This document shows, one piece after another, positions 52,378 to 61,212 of a stretch of DNA of 64,000 bases (positions are counted from its first letter, which is position 1; each line of letters starts with the position of its first letter). The position numbers and the translations under genes are program-made. Source of the DNA: Arcicella rigui (GTDB lineage Bacteria > Bacteroidota > Bacteroidia > Cytophagales > Spirosomataceae); NCBI RefSeq assembly GCF_034929435.1, contig NZ_JAYFUM010000003.1, forward strand, positions 62,001 through 126,000, in the 5' to 3' direction. A model generated the notes under the pieces. It was given only the letters and a program-made list of their open reading frames with translations. It was not told the origin of the DNA and searched no databases.

Positions 52378-53625
52378 CTAAATGTCCTTTTTTTGAATCA
52401 CCCAATTCAGCCAGTAGCAAACACCAGCTAAAATGATGATTTCTAAACTGTATTCTAATACAAATCTGAATTCTTTGAATTGCTCGAAACGTAAAAATGG
52501 TTTCCCAATTCTAAACCAAAGAGAAGGTTGAAACGAAGCAACAAACTGGATGAAAAAAGTAATGAAGACAAACTTTTTCTGTTTGATAAAATCAAAACAG
52601 AAAACCAAAGGCATTGAATAAATGAATAAATAATTGGCGTATGAACCAATTTGAATTAGCATCATTGTACCAAAAATAAGTATCCAAATGCTTGGAATAT
52701 AGGTTTTCCAAGCGATTTCTTTCGTTCTTAGGCTTTGCCAAGTAGCAAAAGAAAGAATTAGGATAAGTCCAATCCAATTGAGAATTTTGGTGTTTTTGAT
52801 AATGTCTAATTCAGCTACAAAAGGATGAACGAGCGACCAAAAGTTTGGCGACATCGGTTCTTGTGCCAAGCGAATAGGCATCAGAAATGAAAATCCACCG
52901 AAGTAAAACAAGAAAAGAAAAACAGGAATTCCCAAGCTTAGATTACCTAAAATAAATTTTACTTTATCATTTATTTTCAGGAAAATTAGTGGAATCAGTA
53001 ACACAAAAAAGGCTTTTGTACAAAGTAAACCTAAAGCTGTAATGATTCCCAATACAAAATCTGAAGCTTTTTCTTGTGAAAAATACACAAACAAACAAGC
53101 AAAGCCCCACATCCAAATATCTTCTTGTCCGCCGATGACACAAAAGATAAGCGGTGCTGGTAATAGTAAATAAACAAGAACTTTGAAAACGTCCTTAGCT
53201 TTATTTTCTGAACGATAAGTTTTTAAACTTAACCAAAGTACGGCGATTTCTACCAAAACCATTAATAAAGTAATGGCTTCTGCACTGTCCCAAAAATAAA
53301 GTATTGTGCCTGTTATATAAGGAAAGAAAGGAGAGTACAGCGACTCGAAATCACGATAAACCAATTTGAAATGACTGGCTTCTTGTGCAGACCGCCAAAA
53401 AATATAAACATCCGACTGAGCCTTGTAGCCTAAAAGTAAATACACAATGGAGAAAGGAATGAGTCGAAATAAAATTACAAAAATCGTAAAAGCTTTCCCT
53501 TGTCCGATTTTATCAAATACTTTTTCGAGTTTTGGCTGAAATTGAAAGGACAAAAAAGCCATCAAGCAAAAAAAAGTAGAAATTAATATTTTAGCGTAAA
53601 TAATTGAATAAGTATCGTTGCTCAT
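52378..53625 (-). CDS. GT-C-type membrane protein, possible glycosyltransferase 87-like
   Basis: 415 residues, 10 or more helices. After the second helix an external loop has KAQSDVYIFWRSAQEASH, with Asp in the position of the GT-C catalytic acid, then SLYSPFFPYITGTILYFWDSAEA. A second loop reads CVIGGQEDIWMWGF. This is the layout of GT-C polyprenyl-phosphate-dependent mannosyl- or hexosyltransferases (GT87/PMT-like), but sequence identity to a named family cannot be judged here. It is divergently arranged from the pyruvate dehydrogenase E2 gene. Confidence 0.7.
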   Translation of the reverse strand: MSNDTYSIIYAKILISTFFCLMAFLSFQFQPKLEKVFDKIGQGKAFTIFVILFRLIPFSIVYLLLGYKAQSDVYIFWRSAQEASHFKLVYRDFESLYSPFFPYITGTILYFWDSAEAITLLMVLVEIAVLWLSLKTYRSENKAKDVFKVLVYLLLPAPLIFCVIGGQEDIWMWGFACLFVYFSQEKASDFVLGIITALGLLCTKAFFVLLIPLIFLKINDKVKFILGNLSLGIPVFLFLFYFGGFSFLMPIRLAQEPMSPNFWSLVHPFVAELDIIKNTKILNWIGLILILSFATWQSLRTKEIAWKTYIPSIWILIFGTMMLIQIGSYANYLFIYSMPLVFCFDFIKQKKFVFITFFIQFVASFQPSLWFRIGKPFLRFEQFKEFRFVLEYSLEIIILAGVCYWLNWVIQKKDI

Positions 53626-54049
53626 CCTTTCAATGTTAGAATTTTGATAAAACCTTTCAAGCGAAGTTTTATCTAATCAAATTGGTGATAAAAAATGGAA
53701 TATTAAAACCAATTAATGTTGTACGTGTTTATTAGTCGTAATCAAATGCAAAACTAAGTCATTCTAAACTTTTGACATTCATCTTTGACAAAGTATTGAG
53801 CCTTGTTTCAGAATTAAATATTTCTGAAAAGTATAGACTGTAAAATAAGTAAGACAAAATTATATTTTTCCAAGATAGCTTTTGAAAGCAAGTCTTTAGC
53901 CTTATTTTTGAATTCTAAATTGGTCGTGTAGTTGTTTTTATTAGTTTTTAGTTGTTGATTTACCCAAATTTTGACGGCTTTTATCACTAATCAGTAAACG
54001 CTATTCAACCTTTTACCAAAAACAGTAAATTTTCCCTATAATAATAAAA
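53626..54049. other. Divergent 424-bp intergenic region before the E2 gene
   Basis: AT-rich, with no convincing ORF. It holds the candidate E2 promoter at 53881-53910. The remainder (53626-53880) shows no repeat or clear second promoter; a TTGACA-like stretch near 53770 has no partner at the right distance. Confidence 0.5.
53881..53910 (+). promoter_or_regulatory. Candidate promoter of the pyruvate dehydrogenase E2 gene
   Basis: TTTG at 53881-53884, an 18-bp spacer and TATTTTTG at 53903-53910 match both Bacteroidota elements exactly (TTTG, TAnnTTTG). The predicted start would leave an untranslated leader of about 130 bases before the ATG at 54050. Confidence 0.5.
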
Positions 54050-55720
54050 ATGGCAGAAATCATAACCATGCCCAAAATGAGCGACACCATGACTGAAGGT
54101 GTTGTTGCAGAATGGCTCAAAAAAGTTGGCGACCCTATAAAGACAGGTGACGGCTTGATTGCAGAAATCGAAACAGATAAAGCGACAATGGAGCTTGATT
54201 TGGACGAAAGAATGGATTTGAGCAATTTCAAAGATTGCCGAATTTTATACATTGGTTTAGAGAAAGGTAAGGCCGTACCAGTAGATAGTATTATTGCTAT
54301 CATTGGAGAGAACGGTGAAGCTTACGAACATCTTTTGGGTGGTGCTGTTGCTCCAGCCGCTGCTGTTCCTGCTACTCCAGAAGCTCCAGTAGCCACTGCA
54401 AGTGCTGCTCCAGCCGTTGATACTTCTAATATCAAAGCTGAGGCAATCGGAATGCCTAAAATGTCGGATACGATGATGGAGGGTACTTTGGTGACTTGGC
54501 TCAAGAAAGTAGGTGATTCAATCAAAGCGGGTGATGCTCTTTTGGCAGAAGTGGAAACTGATAAAGCTACCATGGAATTTGATTTAGATAATTTCATCGA
54601 CGTTACTAAATACAATCCTTGTACTTTATTGTATATCGGTATTGAAGAAGGTAAAACAGTAAATGTAGATGAAGTTATTGCTGTAATTGGCGAACCAGGT
54701 GCTGATTTCCAAGCTTTGTTGAATAATGGTAAAGCAGCTTCTGCTCCAGCGGCGGCAGCTCCTGTGGCTTCTGCAACACCAGCTCCAGCGGCTAAAGTTG
54801 AAGAAGTATCGACAAGCTCTGATGCCGACGGACGTGTAAAAGCATCTCCATTAGCAAAAGCTTTGGCGAAAGACAAAGGTATCAACATTGCTCAAGTAAA
54901 AGGCTCTGGCGAAAACGGAAGAGTAGTAAAAGCTGATATTGATAATTTCGTGCCTGCTGCGGCAGCTGCACCGAAAGCTGAAGCACCAGCAAAAGCTGCG
55001 GCTGCGAAACCAGCTTTCGTACCAGTGGTTACTGGCGAAGAAAGTTACGAAGAATTCCCCGTGAATCAGATGCGTAAAACGATTGCACGTCGTTTGTCAG
55101 AATCTAAATTCTCTGCTCCTGAATTCTACTTAACCATGGAAATCAACATGGATAAGGCAATGGCTGCAAGAGTATCAATGAATGAAATTTCACCAGTGAA
55201 AATTTCATTTAACGATATGGTAATTAAAGCAGTTGCTGTGGCTTTAACGAAGCATCCAAAAGTGAATTCTTATTGGTTAGGTGATAAAATCAGAATCAAC
55301 CACCATGTACATATCGGTATGGCTGTGGCTGTTGAAGATGGTTTATTAGTACCAGTAATTCGTTTTGCGAATACAAAATCTCTTTCTCAAATCTCGGCAG
55401 AAGCAAAAGATTTAGGAGGAAAAGCTAAAAACAAACAGTTACAACCTAAAGATTGGGAAGGAAATACTTTTACAGTAAGTAATTTAGGTATGTTCGGTAT
55501 CGACGAGTTTACTTCAATCATCAACCAACCTGAATCTTGTATTTTGGCAGTTGGAGGTATCAAAGAAACAGTTGGTGTGAAAAACGGACAATTCTATGCA
55601 ACAAACGTTATGAAAGTAACCCTTACTTGCGACCACCGTACAGTAGATGGTGCAACAGGTGCAGCTTTCTTACAGACTTTCAAACAATTATTGGAAGACC
55701 CATACAAATTGTTGGTATAG
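54050..55720 (+). CDS. pdhC: Pyruvate dehydrogenase E2, dihydrolipoamide acetyltransferase
   Basis: 556 residues. Two lipoyl domains with the lipoylated Lys in ETDKATM (about residues 43 and 174), each with an unusual extra stretch before LYIG. Ala/Pro-rich linkers join them to a peripheral-subunit-binding domain (VKASPLAKALAKDKGINIAQVKGSG, about 260-300) and the catalytic domain with NQMRKTIARRLSESKF and the active-site CDHRTVDGATGA. It transfers acetyl from lipoamide to CoA. E1 and E3 genes are not in the window. A terminator follows directly. Confidence 0.95.
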   Translation: MAEIITMPKMSDTMTEGVVAEWLKKVGDPIKTGDGLIAEIETDKATMELDLDERMDLSNFKDCRILYIGLEKGKAVPVDSIIAIIGENGEAYEHLLGGAVAPAAAVPATPEAPVATASAAPAVDTSNIKAEAIGMPKMSDTMMEGTLVTWLKKVGDSIKAGDALLAEVETDKATMEFDLDNFIDVTKYNPCTLLYIGIEEGKTVNVDEVIAVIGEPGADFQALLNNGKAASAPAAAAPVASATPAPAAKVEEVSTSSDADGRVKASPLAKALAKDKGINIAQVKGSGENGRVVKADIDNFVPAAAAAPKAEAPAKAAAAKPAFVPVVTGEESYEEFPVNQMRKTIARRLSESKFSAPEFYLTMEINMDKAMAARVSMNEISPVKISFNDMVIKAVAVALTKHPKVNSYWLGDKIRINHHVHIGMAVAVEDGLLVPVIRFANTKSLSQISAEAKDLGGKAKNKQLQPKDWEGNTFTVSNLGMFGIDEFTSIINQPESCILAVGGIKETVGVKNGQFYATNVMKVTLTCDHRTVDGATGAAFLQTFKQLLEDPYKLLV

Positions 55721-55733
55721 TCGTTTTATACAG

Positions 55734-55775
55734 CATAAAAAGGGTACAGGATTTGTTTTCTGTACCCTTTTTATG
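55734..55775 (+). terminator. Rho-independent terminator after pdhC
   Basis: Perfect 16-base stem (core AGGGTACAG / CTGTACCCT) with a ten-base loop and a T-run inside the right arm; 13 bp past the pdhC stop. Confidence 0.88.
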
Positions 55776-55880
55776 TTTTGTTGCTTGATAGGCTTTTACA
55801 GCAATATAAATAATAAGACTATTATTATCGAAGAGCGTTTACGAAGTAATACTTGTATGAATGATAATGGAAGAGTGTAT

Positions 55881-55913
55881 AAAACAAAAAAGACTCTTCA
55901 AATACTTGAAGAG
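55881..55913 (-). terminator. Terminator of the first tRNA-Glu
   Basis: On the minus strand the stem CTCTTCAA / TTGAAGAG with a four-base loop is followed by TCTTTTTTG. It lies seven bases beyond the tRNA 3' end. Confidence 0.75.
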
Positions 55914-55919
55914 CCTTAG

Positions 55920-55991
55920 TAGTCCGTACGGGAATCGAACCCGTGTTTCATCCGTGAAAGGGACGTGTCCTAACCCCTAGACGAACGGACC
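55920..55991 (-). tRNA. tRNA-Glu (anticodon TTC)
   Basis: 72 bases on the minus strand. Acceptor 5' GGTCCGT pairs with ACGGACT (G1-T72 wobble), the D-arm has GTCTAGGGGTTAGGAC, the anticodon loop reads CTTTCAC with TTC, and the T-arm has the GGTTCGAATCC signature. CCA is not encoded. An identical copy lies 114 bp upstream on the same strand, and this copy has its own terminator. Confidence 0.95.
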
Positions 55992-56071
55992 ATTGGGTTA
56001 TTGTAACTTAATTTTGACAAATTTTTATTCACTAAAACTTATCATCACAAAACATTATTTGTGATTAGAAT

Positions 56072-56100
56072 TAAAAACCCTTCATATTGAAATGAAGGGC
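56072..56100 (-). terminator. Terminator of the second tRNA-Glu
   Basis: Minus-strand stem CCCTTCAT / ATGAAGGG with a six-base loop followed by TTTTTAA. It lies between the two tRNA genes, so the copies are separate transcription units or the first transcript is partly stopped here. Confidence 0.7.
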
Positions 56101-56105
56101 TTTTG

Positions 56106-56177
56106 TAGTCCGTACGGGAATCGAACCCGTGTTTCATCCGTGAAAGGGACGTGTCCTAACCCCTAGACGAACGGACC
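56106..56177 (-). tRNA. tRNA-Glu (anticodon TTC), second copy
   Basis: Identical over all 72 bases to the copy at 55920-55991, including wobble acceptor pair and missing CCA. A few flanking bases (TTGGGTTA side) are also shared, pointing to a recent duplication. The 273-bp space up to the maltokinase gene is very AT-rich and shows no gene. Confidence 0.95.
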
Positions 56178-56450
56178 ATTGGGTTAAAACGTTTTCGATA
56201 TTTTGTATCGTTGTTCGTTTTTCGTGGTGCAAAGGTAGGGAGAATATTTAGAATACACAAACGCATTTTTGAAAAAAAACTTAACAAATATTTAAAATGC
56301 CTGATTTTCAAAAGATTGGAATCAAATATTTTTTTAAATTTTTTGCAAAAAAAATAGAAAGTGAAATTGTTCTTTTTTGGAATATAAATAAATTATAAAT
56401 TTAAGTTTTAAAAATACCATTTGAATAAACAAAAAATTAATTGAAATACT

Positions 56451-58034
56451 ATGAATCAAATGACTACAACCTCTTTAATCTCGAAAAGTGCTTGGGAAAA
56501 TATAAAATCGGATAAAGAACTGTTTAAAAGTTTTGAAGAAAGCGTTTTGCCGCCTTATATCAATACCTGTCGATGGTTTGCTGGTAAAGCCCGTACACAA
56601 GAAGCCTTTCGGGTAAAAGTTGCTTTAGAAATTCCAATCAAAGAATCAATTGCATTACTTATGATTATTGAGGTAGTGTATGATGATGGTGAAAAGGAAA
56701 ATTATTTGCTTCCTGTCTCATTTATTGATTCAGCCCAAAATAAAGATATTACAGCCAAAGGAATAATCTCTTTAGCCTATATTAACGACAAAAGAGGAAT
56801 TATTGTTGATGCAATTTACGATGAACGTTTTCAACAAGCTTTGTTTTATCATTTAGCTCATGCAGAAAATATTTCTCAGAAAGAAAGTAAAATTGAATTT
56901 AATAGAGGAAAGGGATTTCTGGGCGAAGACATCAATGCTCCAATTTCTTCAAGAGTATTGCCTGTTGATTCTTCTAATTCAGCCATTGTTTTTGGTGACA
57001 AGTACTTTTTGAAACTGTATCGCAAACTTTTTACGCAGACCAATCCAGAAGTGGATATGGTAGAGTTCATTACCGAAAACTCAGATTTTGCTTACATTCC
57101 CGCTTTTGCAGGAAGTTTGGTTTGGAAAAAAGAGAAAGAAGCAGACATTACGCTGGGAATGATGCAGCGAATGGTAGAAAACCAAGCTGATAGTTGGGTA
57201 CAAACAGGCGAGCAGCTTAATGAGTTTGTAGAGGCTTTTGTTGATAAATCTTTTTCTATTAAAGAAGAAGTATTCGACCAAGTAGAGCTTTTGGCAAAAC
57301 GTACCGCAGAAATGCACATTGCATTGTATGCCCCTAATGCAGGAGTGATGTTTGCTCCTGTGAGTTTTGATGATGAATACCGAAAATTTTTATATAAACG
57401 ACTCTCTGATTTATTAGACAGACGTTATAATTTATTGATTGAGAATTATACCAAGATTACAGATTTAGTTACTCGCAAACTGGCTTGGGATTTTATGGAA
57501 GCAAAAGAATTGATTGATGAGTTTGCGAATGAAATCCTTACTCGCCCGATTGAATCGCAAAGAATAAGAATTCATGGTGATTATCATTTAGGACAAGTAT
57601 TAGCCACGCAAAATGATTATATCATCATAGACTTTGAAGGTGAACCTGAAAGCTCAATTGCAGATCGAAAAATTAAGCATTCGCCTTTGAAAGACGTTGC
57701 CGGAATGATTAGAAGTTATCATTATGCTATTTCAGCCAAAATGTTAAATGAAAGTGTTGTAAGTACTGCCGACCCTCATAGAATACAAACGGCTTCAGAC
57801 CGTTGGTATAAGCTTATTCAGCAGACTTACATGGAGAAATACTTGGAAACTTTTGGAAGTCCACATCCGCTTTTTAAAAACAATAATGAAATTAACTTTT
57901 TAATGTTGATTTATTTACTCGAAAAGGCGGTTTATGAGTTGGGCTATGAAATTTCTTATCGCCCAGATTGGGTAAAAATTCCGCTTAAAGGAATTGTCAA
58001 CGTAATTAGAGAAATAGAAAAACTTAAAATGTAA
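56451..58034 (+). CDS. Maltokinase-like aminoglycoside-phosphotransferase-fold protein
   Basis: 527 residues. N-terminal Mak cap (ESVLPPYINTCRWFAGKART, about 27-46), then the kinase-like fold with FGDKYFLKLYRKL (ATP Lys), the catalytic loop IRIHGDYHLGQVL (His-Gly-Asp-x-His) and IIDFEGEPESS (Mg-binding Asp-Phe-Glu-Gly). It phosphorylates maltose to maltose-1-phosphate, the donor for the GlgE route to alpha-glucan. glgB lies 3.2 kb downstream. TreS and GlgE are not in the window. Trehalose-synthase fusion is absent, so it is a free-standing kinase. Confidence 0.9.
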   Translation: MNQMTTTSLISKSAWENIKSDKELFKSFEESVLPPYINTCRWFAGKARTQEAFRVKVALEIPIKESIALLMIIEVVYDDGEKENYLLPVSFIDSAQNKDITAKGIISLAYINDKRGIIVDAIYDERFQQALFYHLAHAENISQKESKIEFNRGKGFLGEDINAPISSRVLPVDSSNSAIVFGDKYFLKLYRKLFTQTNPEVDMVEFITENSDFAYIPAFAGSLVWKKEKEADITLGMMQRMVENQADSWVQTGEQLNEFVEAFVDKSFSIKEEVFDQVELLAKRTAEMHIALYAPNAGVMFAPVSFDDEYRKFLYKRLSDLLDRRYNLLIENYTKITDLVTRKLAWDFMEAKELIDEFANEILTRPIESQRIRIHGDYHLGQVLATQNDYIIIDFEGEPESSIADRKIKHSPLKDVAGMIRSYHYAISAKMLNESVVSTADPHRIQTASDRWYKLIQQTYMEKYLETFGSPHPLFKNNNEINFLMLIYLLEKAVYELGYEISYRPDWVKIPLKGIVNVIREIEKLKM

Positions 58035-58047
58035 TTTCTATTAAACG

Positions 58048-58077
58048 ACGAAAGCCTCGATTTTTCGAGGCTTTCGT
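58048..58077. terminator. Bidirectional terminator between maltokinase and rfbC genes
   Basis: Perfect 13-base stem ACGAAAGCCTCGA / TCGAGGCTTTCGT with a four-T loop and a TTTTG tail on the plus strand. It lies 14 bp after the maltokinase stop. Confidence 0.88.
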
Positions 58078-58089
58078 TTTGTATTAGGC

Positions 58090-58620
58090 TTATTTTAATT
58101 CTTTGAAAGTAGGAAGTATTTTGTCCTTAGCTGAAACGATTGGGTCGGCGATTCCCCAATCAATATTAAGGTCTGGGTCATTGTAAATAATACCTGATTC
58201 AGACGCTTTATTCCAATACTCAGTACATTTATAAACAAAAATAGATTCTTCAAGAGTAACAAAGCCATGAGCGAAGCCAGGAGGAATAAAAAGCATATTT
58301 CCGATTGAGGCATCTAAAATTACTTTTTCATGTTGACCAAAGGTTGGAGAATCTCTACGAATATCGACTACAACATCCATTACTTTTCCTGTCATACAAC
58401 GGACTAATTTTCCTTGAGCAAAAGGCTCGTATTGGAAATGTAAACCACGAATAACTCCTTTTTTAGACCAAGAGTAATTGTCTTGTAAAAAATTGTAAGG
58501 AATCCCATTCGCTGTGAAGAGTTTTTGATTATAAGATTCATAAAAATGACCTCTTTCGTCTTCAAATTTAGTTGGAATACATTCAACTAAGCCTTCTATT
58601 TTGTGGTTCTTAAATTGCAT
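58090..58620 (-). CDS. rfbC: dTDP-4-dehydrorhamnose 3,5-epimerase
   Basis: 176 residues, normal RmlC size. It has FEDERGHFYESYNQKLF, LQDNYSWSKKGVIRGLHFQ (catalytic His region), KLVRCMTGKVMDVVVDIRRDSPTFG, and IPPGFAHGFVTLEE. A cupin fold enzyme that epimerises dTDP-4-keto-6-deoxyglucose at C3 and C5 for rhamnose synthesis. The other rml genes are not adjacent. It is transcribed alone, converging on the maltokinase gene. Confidence 0.95.
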   Translation of the reverse strand: MQFKNHKIEGLVECIPTKFEDERGHFYESYNQKLFTANGIPYNFLQDNYSWSKKGVIRGLHFQYEPFAQGKLVRCMTGKVMDVVVDIRRDSPTFGQHEKVILDASIGNMLFIPPGFAHGFVTLEESIFVYKCTEYWNKASESGIIYNDPDLNIDWGIADPIVSAKDKILPTFKELK

Positions 58621-58777
58621 TAGGGAAAAATAATTAATTAGAAATGGAAAATATTTTGTTTTTTGGCAACTAACAAACTAATATTGCTCACAAAAATATG
58701 CTTATTCATAAGATTAAACAAATTTCTTCTCCCAATTAAACATAGAAATTTCAAGGAGAAAATTAAGAATTTCATAA

Positions 58778-59611
58778 ATGACAAAATCGCAACTTTTCGA
58801 GCAAATCTTGCAGAAACAATCTTATTTGTGTGTCGGTTTAGATACAGATATTCAGAAGATTCCAAAACATTTACTTCAAACAGAAGACCCCATTTTTGAG
58901 TTTAATAAGCAAATTATCGACGCAACTAAACAATTTGCTGTTGCCTATAAGCCTAATATTGCCTTTTATGAAGCTTTTGGTGCAAAAGGGTGGGAGAGTC
59001 TTCAAAAAACCTTAGAATATATTCCTGAAGATTGTTTTACTATTGCTGATGCCAAGAGAGGCGATATAGGTAATACTTCTGGTTTGTACGCCAGAGCTTT
59101 TTTTGATAAAAAATCTTCTGGACTGGAATTTGATTCAGTTACCGTTGCTCCTTATATGGGTGAAGATTCTGTGACGCCTTTTTTAGATTTTGAAGGAAAA
59201 TGGGTAATCCTTTTGGCACTTACTTCGAATGCTGGAAGTAAGGATTTTCAAAATTTAGTGACTACCAACGAAAAACAGCTTTTTGAGGAAGTACTTACTA
59301 AATCGCAAGAATGGGGAAATTCAGAGCAGTTGATGTATGTAGTTGGAGCTACAAAAGCTGATATGTTGCAAAGTATTCGGAAAATTGTTCCTGAGCATTT
59401 CCTTTTAGTGCCGGGTGTGGGTGCTCAGGGAGGTAGCTTAGAGGAAGTATCGAAATATGGTATCAATAGCCATTGTGGCTTGTTGGTAAATTCTTCGAGA
59501 GCAATTATTTATGCTTCTTCAGGAGAAGATTTTGCTGAAAAAGCAGCATTTGAGGCTAAGAAAGTACAGTTAGAAATGCAACAATATCTGACGACTTATT
59601 TGCCTCATTAA
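58778..59611 (+). CDS. pyrF: Orotidine 5'-phosphate decarboxylase (type 2)
   Basis: 277 residues, the longer type-2 form. It begins SQLFEQILQKQSYLCVGLDTDIQKIP, with KPNIAFYEAFGAKGWESL, the catalytic Asp-x-Lys-x-x-Asp in IADAKRGDIGNT, then VTVAPYMGEDSVTPFL and LVPGVGAQGG. It makes UMP in pyrimidine synthesis. It lies divergent from rfbC. pyrB is also in this region at the window end, but not in the same operon. Confidence 0.95.
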   Translation: MTKSQLFEQILQKQSYLCVGLDTDIQKIPKHLLQTEDPIFEFNKQIIDATKQFAVAYKPNIAFYEAFGAKGWESLQKTLEYIPEDCFTIADAKRGDIGNTSGLYARAFFDKKSSGLEFDSVTVAPYMGEDSVTPFLDFEGKWVILLALTSNAGSKDFQNLVTTNEKQLFEEVLTKSQEWGNSEQLMYVVGATKADMLQSIRKIVPEHFLLVPGVGAQGGSLEEVSKYGINSHCGLLVNSSRAIIYASSGEDFAEKAAFEAKKVQLEMQQYLTTYLPH

Positions 59612-59655
59612 TTATTTTAACTTGATTTGAGTATAAAAGTAAAAATTAAGGCTAT

Positions 59656-60309
59656 ATGATAGTTGAAAAACCTGCTCCGTGGGAATTGACGGGTGATGCA
59701 TACATAATGTTGTATAGGTTTTCAAAAGAATTTGTCTTTGAAAATGGCTTTTTGGAAGATTTTCAGAAAAACAGGTTTTTAGGATATTTCGGAGCGGTAG
59801 TTTTGGTAGATTATCATTCTTCGGATGTAGGCCCTTACCAAGAATTACTTTTCATTCCGGGAATGTTTACTTTCGACTGGCAAAAGGTTTTTTCGATTTC
59901 TAAAATTTATGTTTCTACTTTGGCAAGTGCTGAAAACGGACAAGAAAATTGGGGGATACCTAAGGAAATAGCTTCGTTTAAATGGGATAATTACTTAGAG
60001 AAGAAAACAGAAGTACTAATAAATACGCAGGAAAAAGCTTTTTTTTCTGCCGAATTTAAGGAGAAATATTTTTCGATTCCCGTTAAAAGTTCAATTTTCC
60101 CTTTTAAAATTGTTCAACGTAAAAATGACGATTTGTTGCTGACACAACCAAGCTTTTCGGGTGATATTTGTATTACGTCAGTGAAGAAAATAATGGTTAA
60201 TCTCAATTATTTCCCTGATATATCCAAGGTTAATCCTTTAATCACTTTTAAATTAAAGAATTTTGTGATGAAGTTTCCAAGCCCAACAGTCAAAAAAAAA
60301 TATTTCTAA
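59656..60309 (+). CDS. Acetoacetate decarboxylase-like fold protein
   Basis: 217 residues. The fold markers are VVLVDYHSSDVGPYQELLFIPG near residue 55 and NGQENWGIPKEIASFKWD near 95, where the G-x-PK Lys matches the position of the Schiff-base Lys region in acetoacetate decarboxylases. The rest is beta-rich. No neighbouring pathway points to a substrate. It follows pyrF by 44 bp and could be co-transcribed. Enzymatic activity is uncertain since many members of this superfamily are uncharacterised. Confidence 0.65.
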   Translation: MIVEKPAPWELTGDAYIMLYRFSKEFVFENGFLEDFQKNRFLGYFGAVVLVDYHSSDVGPYQELLFIPGMFTFDWQKVFSISKIYVSTLASAENGQENWGIPKEIASFKWDNYLEKKTEVLINTQEKAFFSAEFKEKYFSIPVKSSIFPFKIVQRKNDDLLLTQPSFSGDICITSVKKIMVNLNYFPDISKVNPLITFKLKNFVMKFPSPTVKKKYF

Positions 60310-60340
60310 GAATAATATTAATAAATAATAGCGTGTTTTC

Positions 60341-60371
60341 TTGTTGTTTGTAAAATGAGTTTCTATATTTG
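60341..60371 (+). promoter_or_regulatory. Strong Bacteroidota-type promoter-like site
   Basis: TTG at 60341-60343, 20-bp spacer, TATATTTG at 60364-60371, an exact TAnnTTTG -7 element. No protein gene follows on this strand for the rest of the gap. Confidence 0.45.
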
Positions 60372-60376
60372 TGGAG

Positions 60377-60691
60377 GTTTACAAGGAATCAATTTATGGA
60401 AGGTATTCAATCTTGATTCTATTCTATCTTGTTTTTATCCTCAATAGCATTCCGCCAAATGTTAGAGTGAGAAAGACTCATTTTGAGTCATTTTAAATCT
60501 CCAAGATTTATTATCTCTTCTTTACGGCTTTCAGTGTCTATTGATACAAACTTTCAAGAACCCATATTTTTTTTAGAGAAATCTCGTTATTTATCACGTT
60601 AGAATAATCACGGATATTTATATCCATCAAAATAACTACTTAGGCGGATTGTATAAAGACTTGGAGCTATGCACCAAGTCTTTATTTTTTT
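60377..60691 (+). ncRNA. Candidate small RNA of about 315 bases
   Basis: Region bounded by the promoter-like site at 60341-60371 and a T-tailed terminator at 60653-60691. The longest ATG frames inside are only a few codons. It does not match tmRNA, RNase P or SRP RNA motifs that I know. Existence is inferred from signals only. Confidence 0.35.
60653..60691 (+). terminator. Rho-independent terminator, end of the candidate small RNA
   Basis: Perfect 12-base stem ATAAAGACTTGG / CCAAGTCTTTAT with a nine-base loop, then seven T. No coding gene ends nearby on this strand (the last stop is 344 bp before). Confidence 0.85.
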
Positions 60692-60979
60692 GTTTAATTC
60701 AAAAAAAATATCTGTCCTATAAAAGTACAATTTTTCAGGATTGACTAAAAAAAAGTATAACTTATACGTTTAACTATTTAAGAAATGTTAAATCATTAAT
60801 TATCAAGATAATGTGCATTTTTACTATTTTATAGTATTTAATTTTTTACGTTCAAGGACGATTTTAAAAACTCACATCAAAATTTTAGCTTGGAATGATA
60901 AAATTCTTGTTTTGTGTAAATCTTGAAAAAATTATAGCAGCAAGGTATTGACAACAATTAATTTATGTTAATTTTACAG

Positions 60980-61020
60980 TGTCAAACAAAACAATTATGG
61001 CGGTAATTATTTTTTTGACA
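60980..61020. other. Long imperfect hairpin with GGCGG loop
   Basis: Left arm starting TGTCAAA and right arm ending TTTGACA pair over about 17 positions with a single bulge and one mismatch; loop TGGCGG. TGTCAA could instead pair with TTGACA at 60948-60953, giving two exclusive folds. Confidence 0.5.
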
Positions 61021-61123
61021 AACAAAAAGTACTTTAACTTCTGATTTATGGCGGTAAAAAAGAAATTAGGGTATTTTTGTCAGGTAAATTCGAAAGATTT
61101 TATTTGAAAAAAAGTATTTCTAT

Positions 61124-61167
61124 AATAAGACTCTTGAATTGGCGGATTCAAGAGTCTTATTTTTTTA
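61124..61167 (+). terminator. Second terminator-like hairpin in the gap
   Basis: Perfect 16-base stem (core AGACTCTTGAAT / ATTCAAGAGTCT) with loop TGGCGG and a T-run after it. It may stop transcription from another unseen start around 60948-60976 or work on the opposite strand. Confidence 0.75.
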
Positions 61168-61178
61168 TAGGCTTACAA

Positions 61179-61212
61179 TAAAAAAGGTGCGATTTTCATC
61201 ACACCTTTTTCT
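61179..61212 (-). terminator. Terminator of glgB
   Basis: Minus-strand stem AAAAAGGTG / CACCTTTTT with a 12-base loop, ending in T-runs, 15 bp past the glgB stop. Confidence 0.8.

Noticed and set aside
55920..56177. Integration site for a mobile element at tRNA-Glu
   Set aside because: Two identical tRNA genes could mark an att duplication, but there is no integrase and the DNA between them is only 114 bp.
60377..60691. tmRNA, RNase P RNA or SRP RNA
   Set aside because: None of the sequence hallmarks I know for these RNAs occurs in the segment, so it is left as an unnamed candidate.
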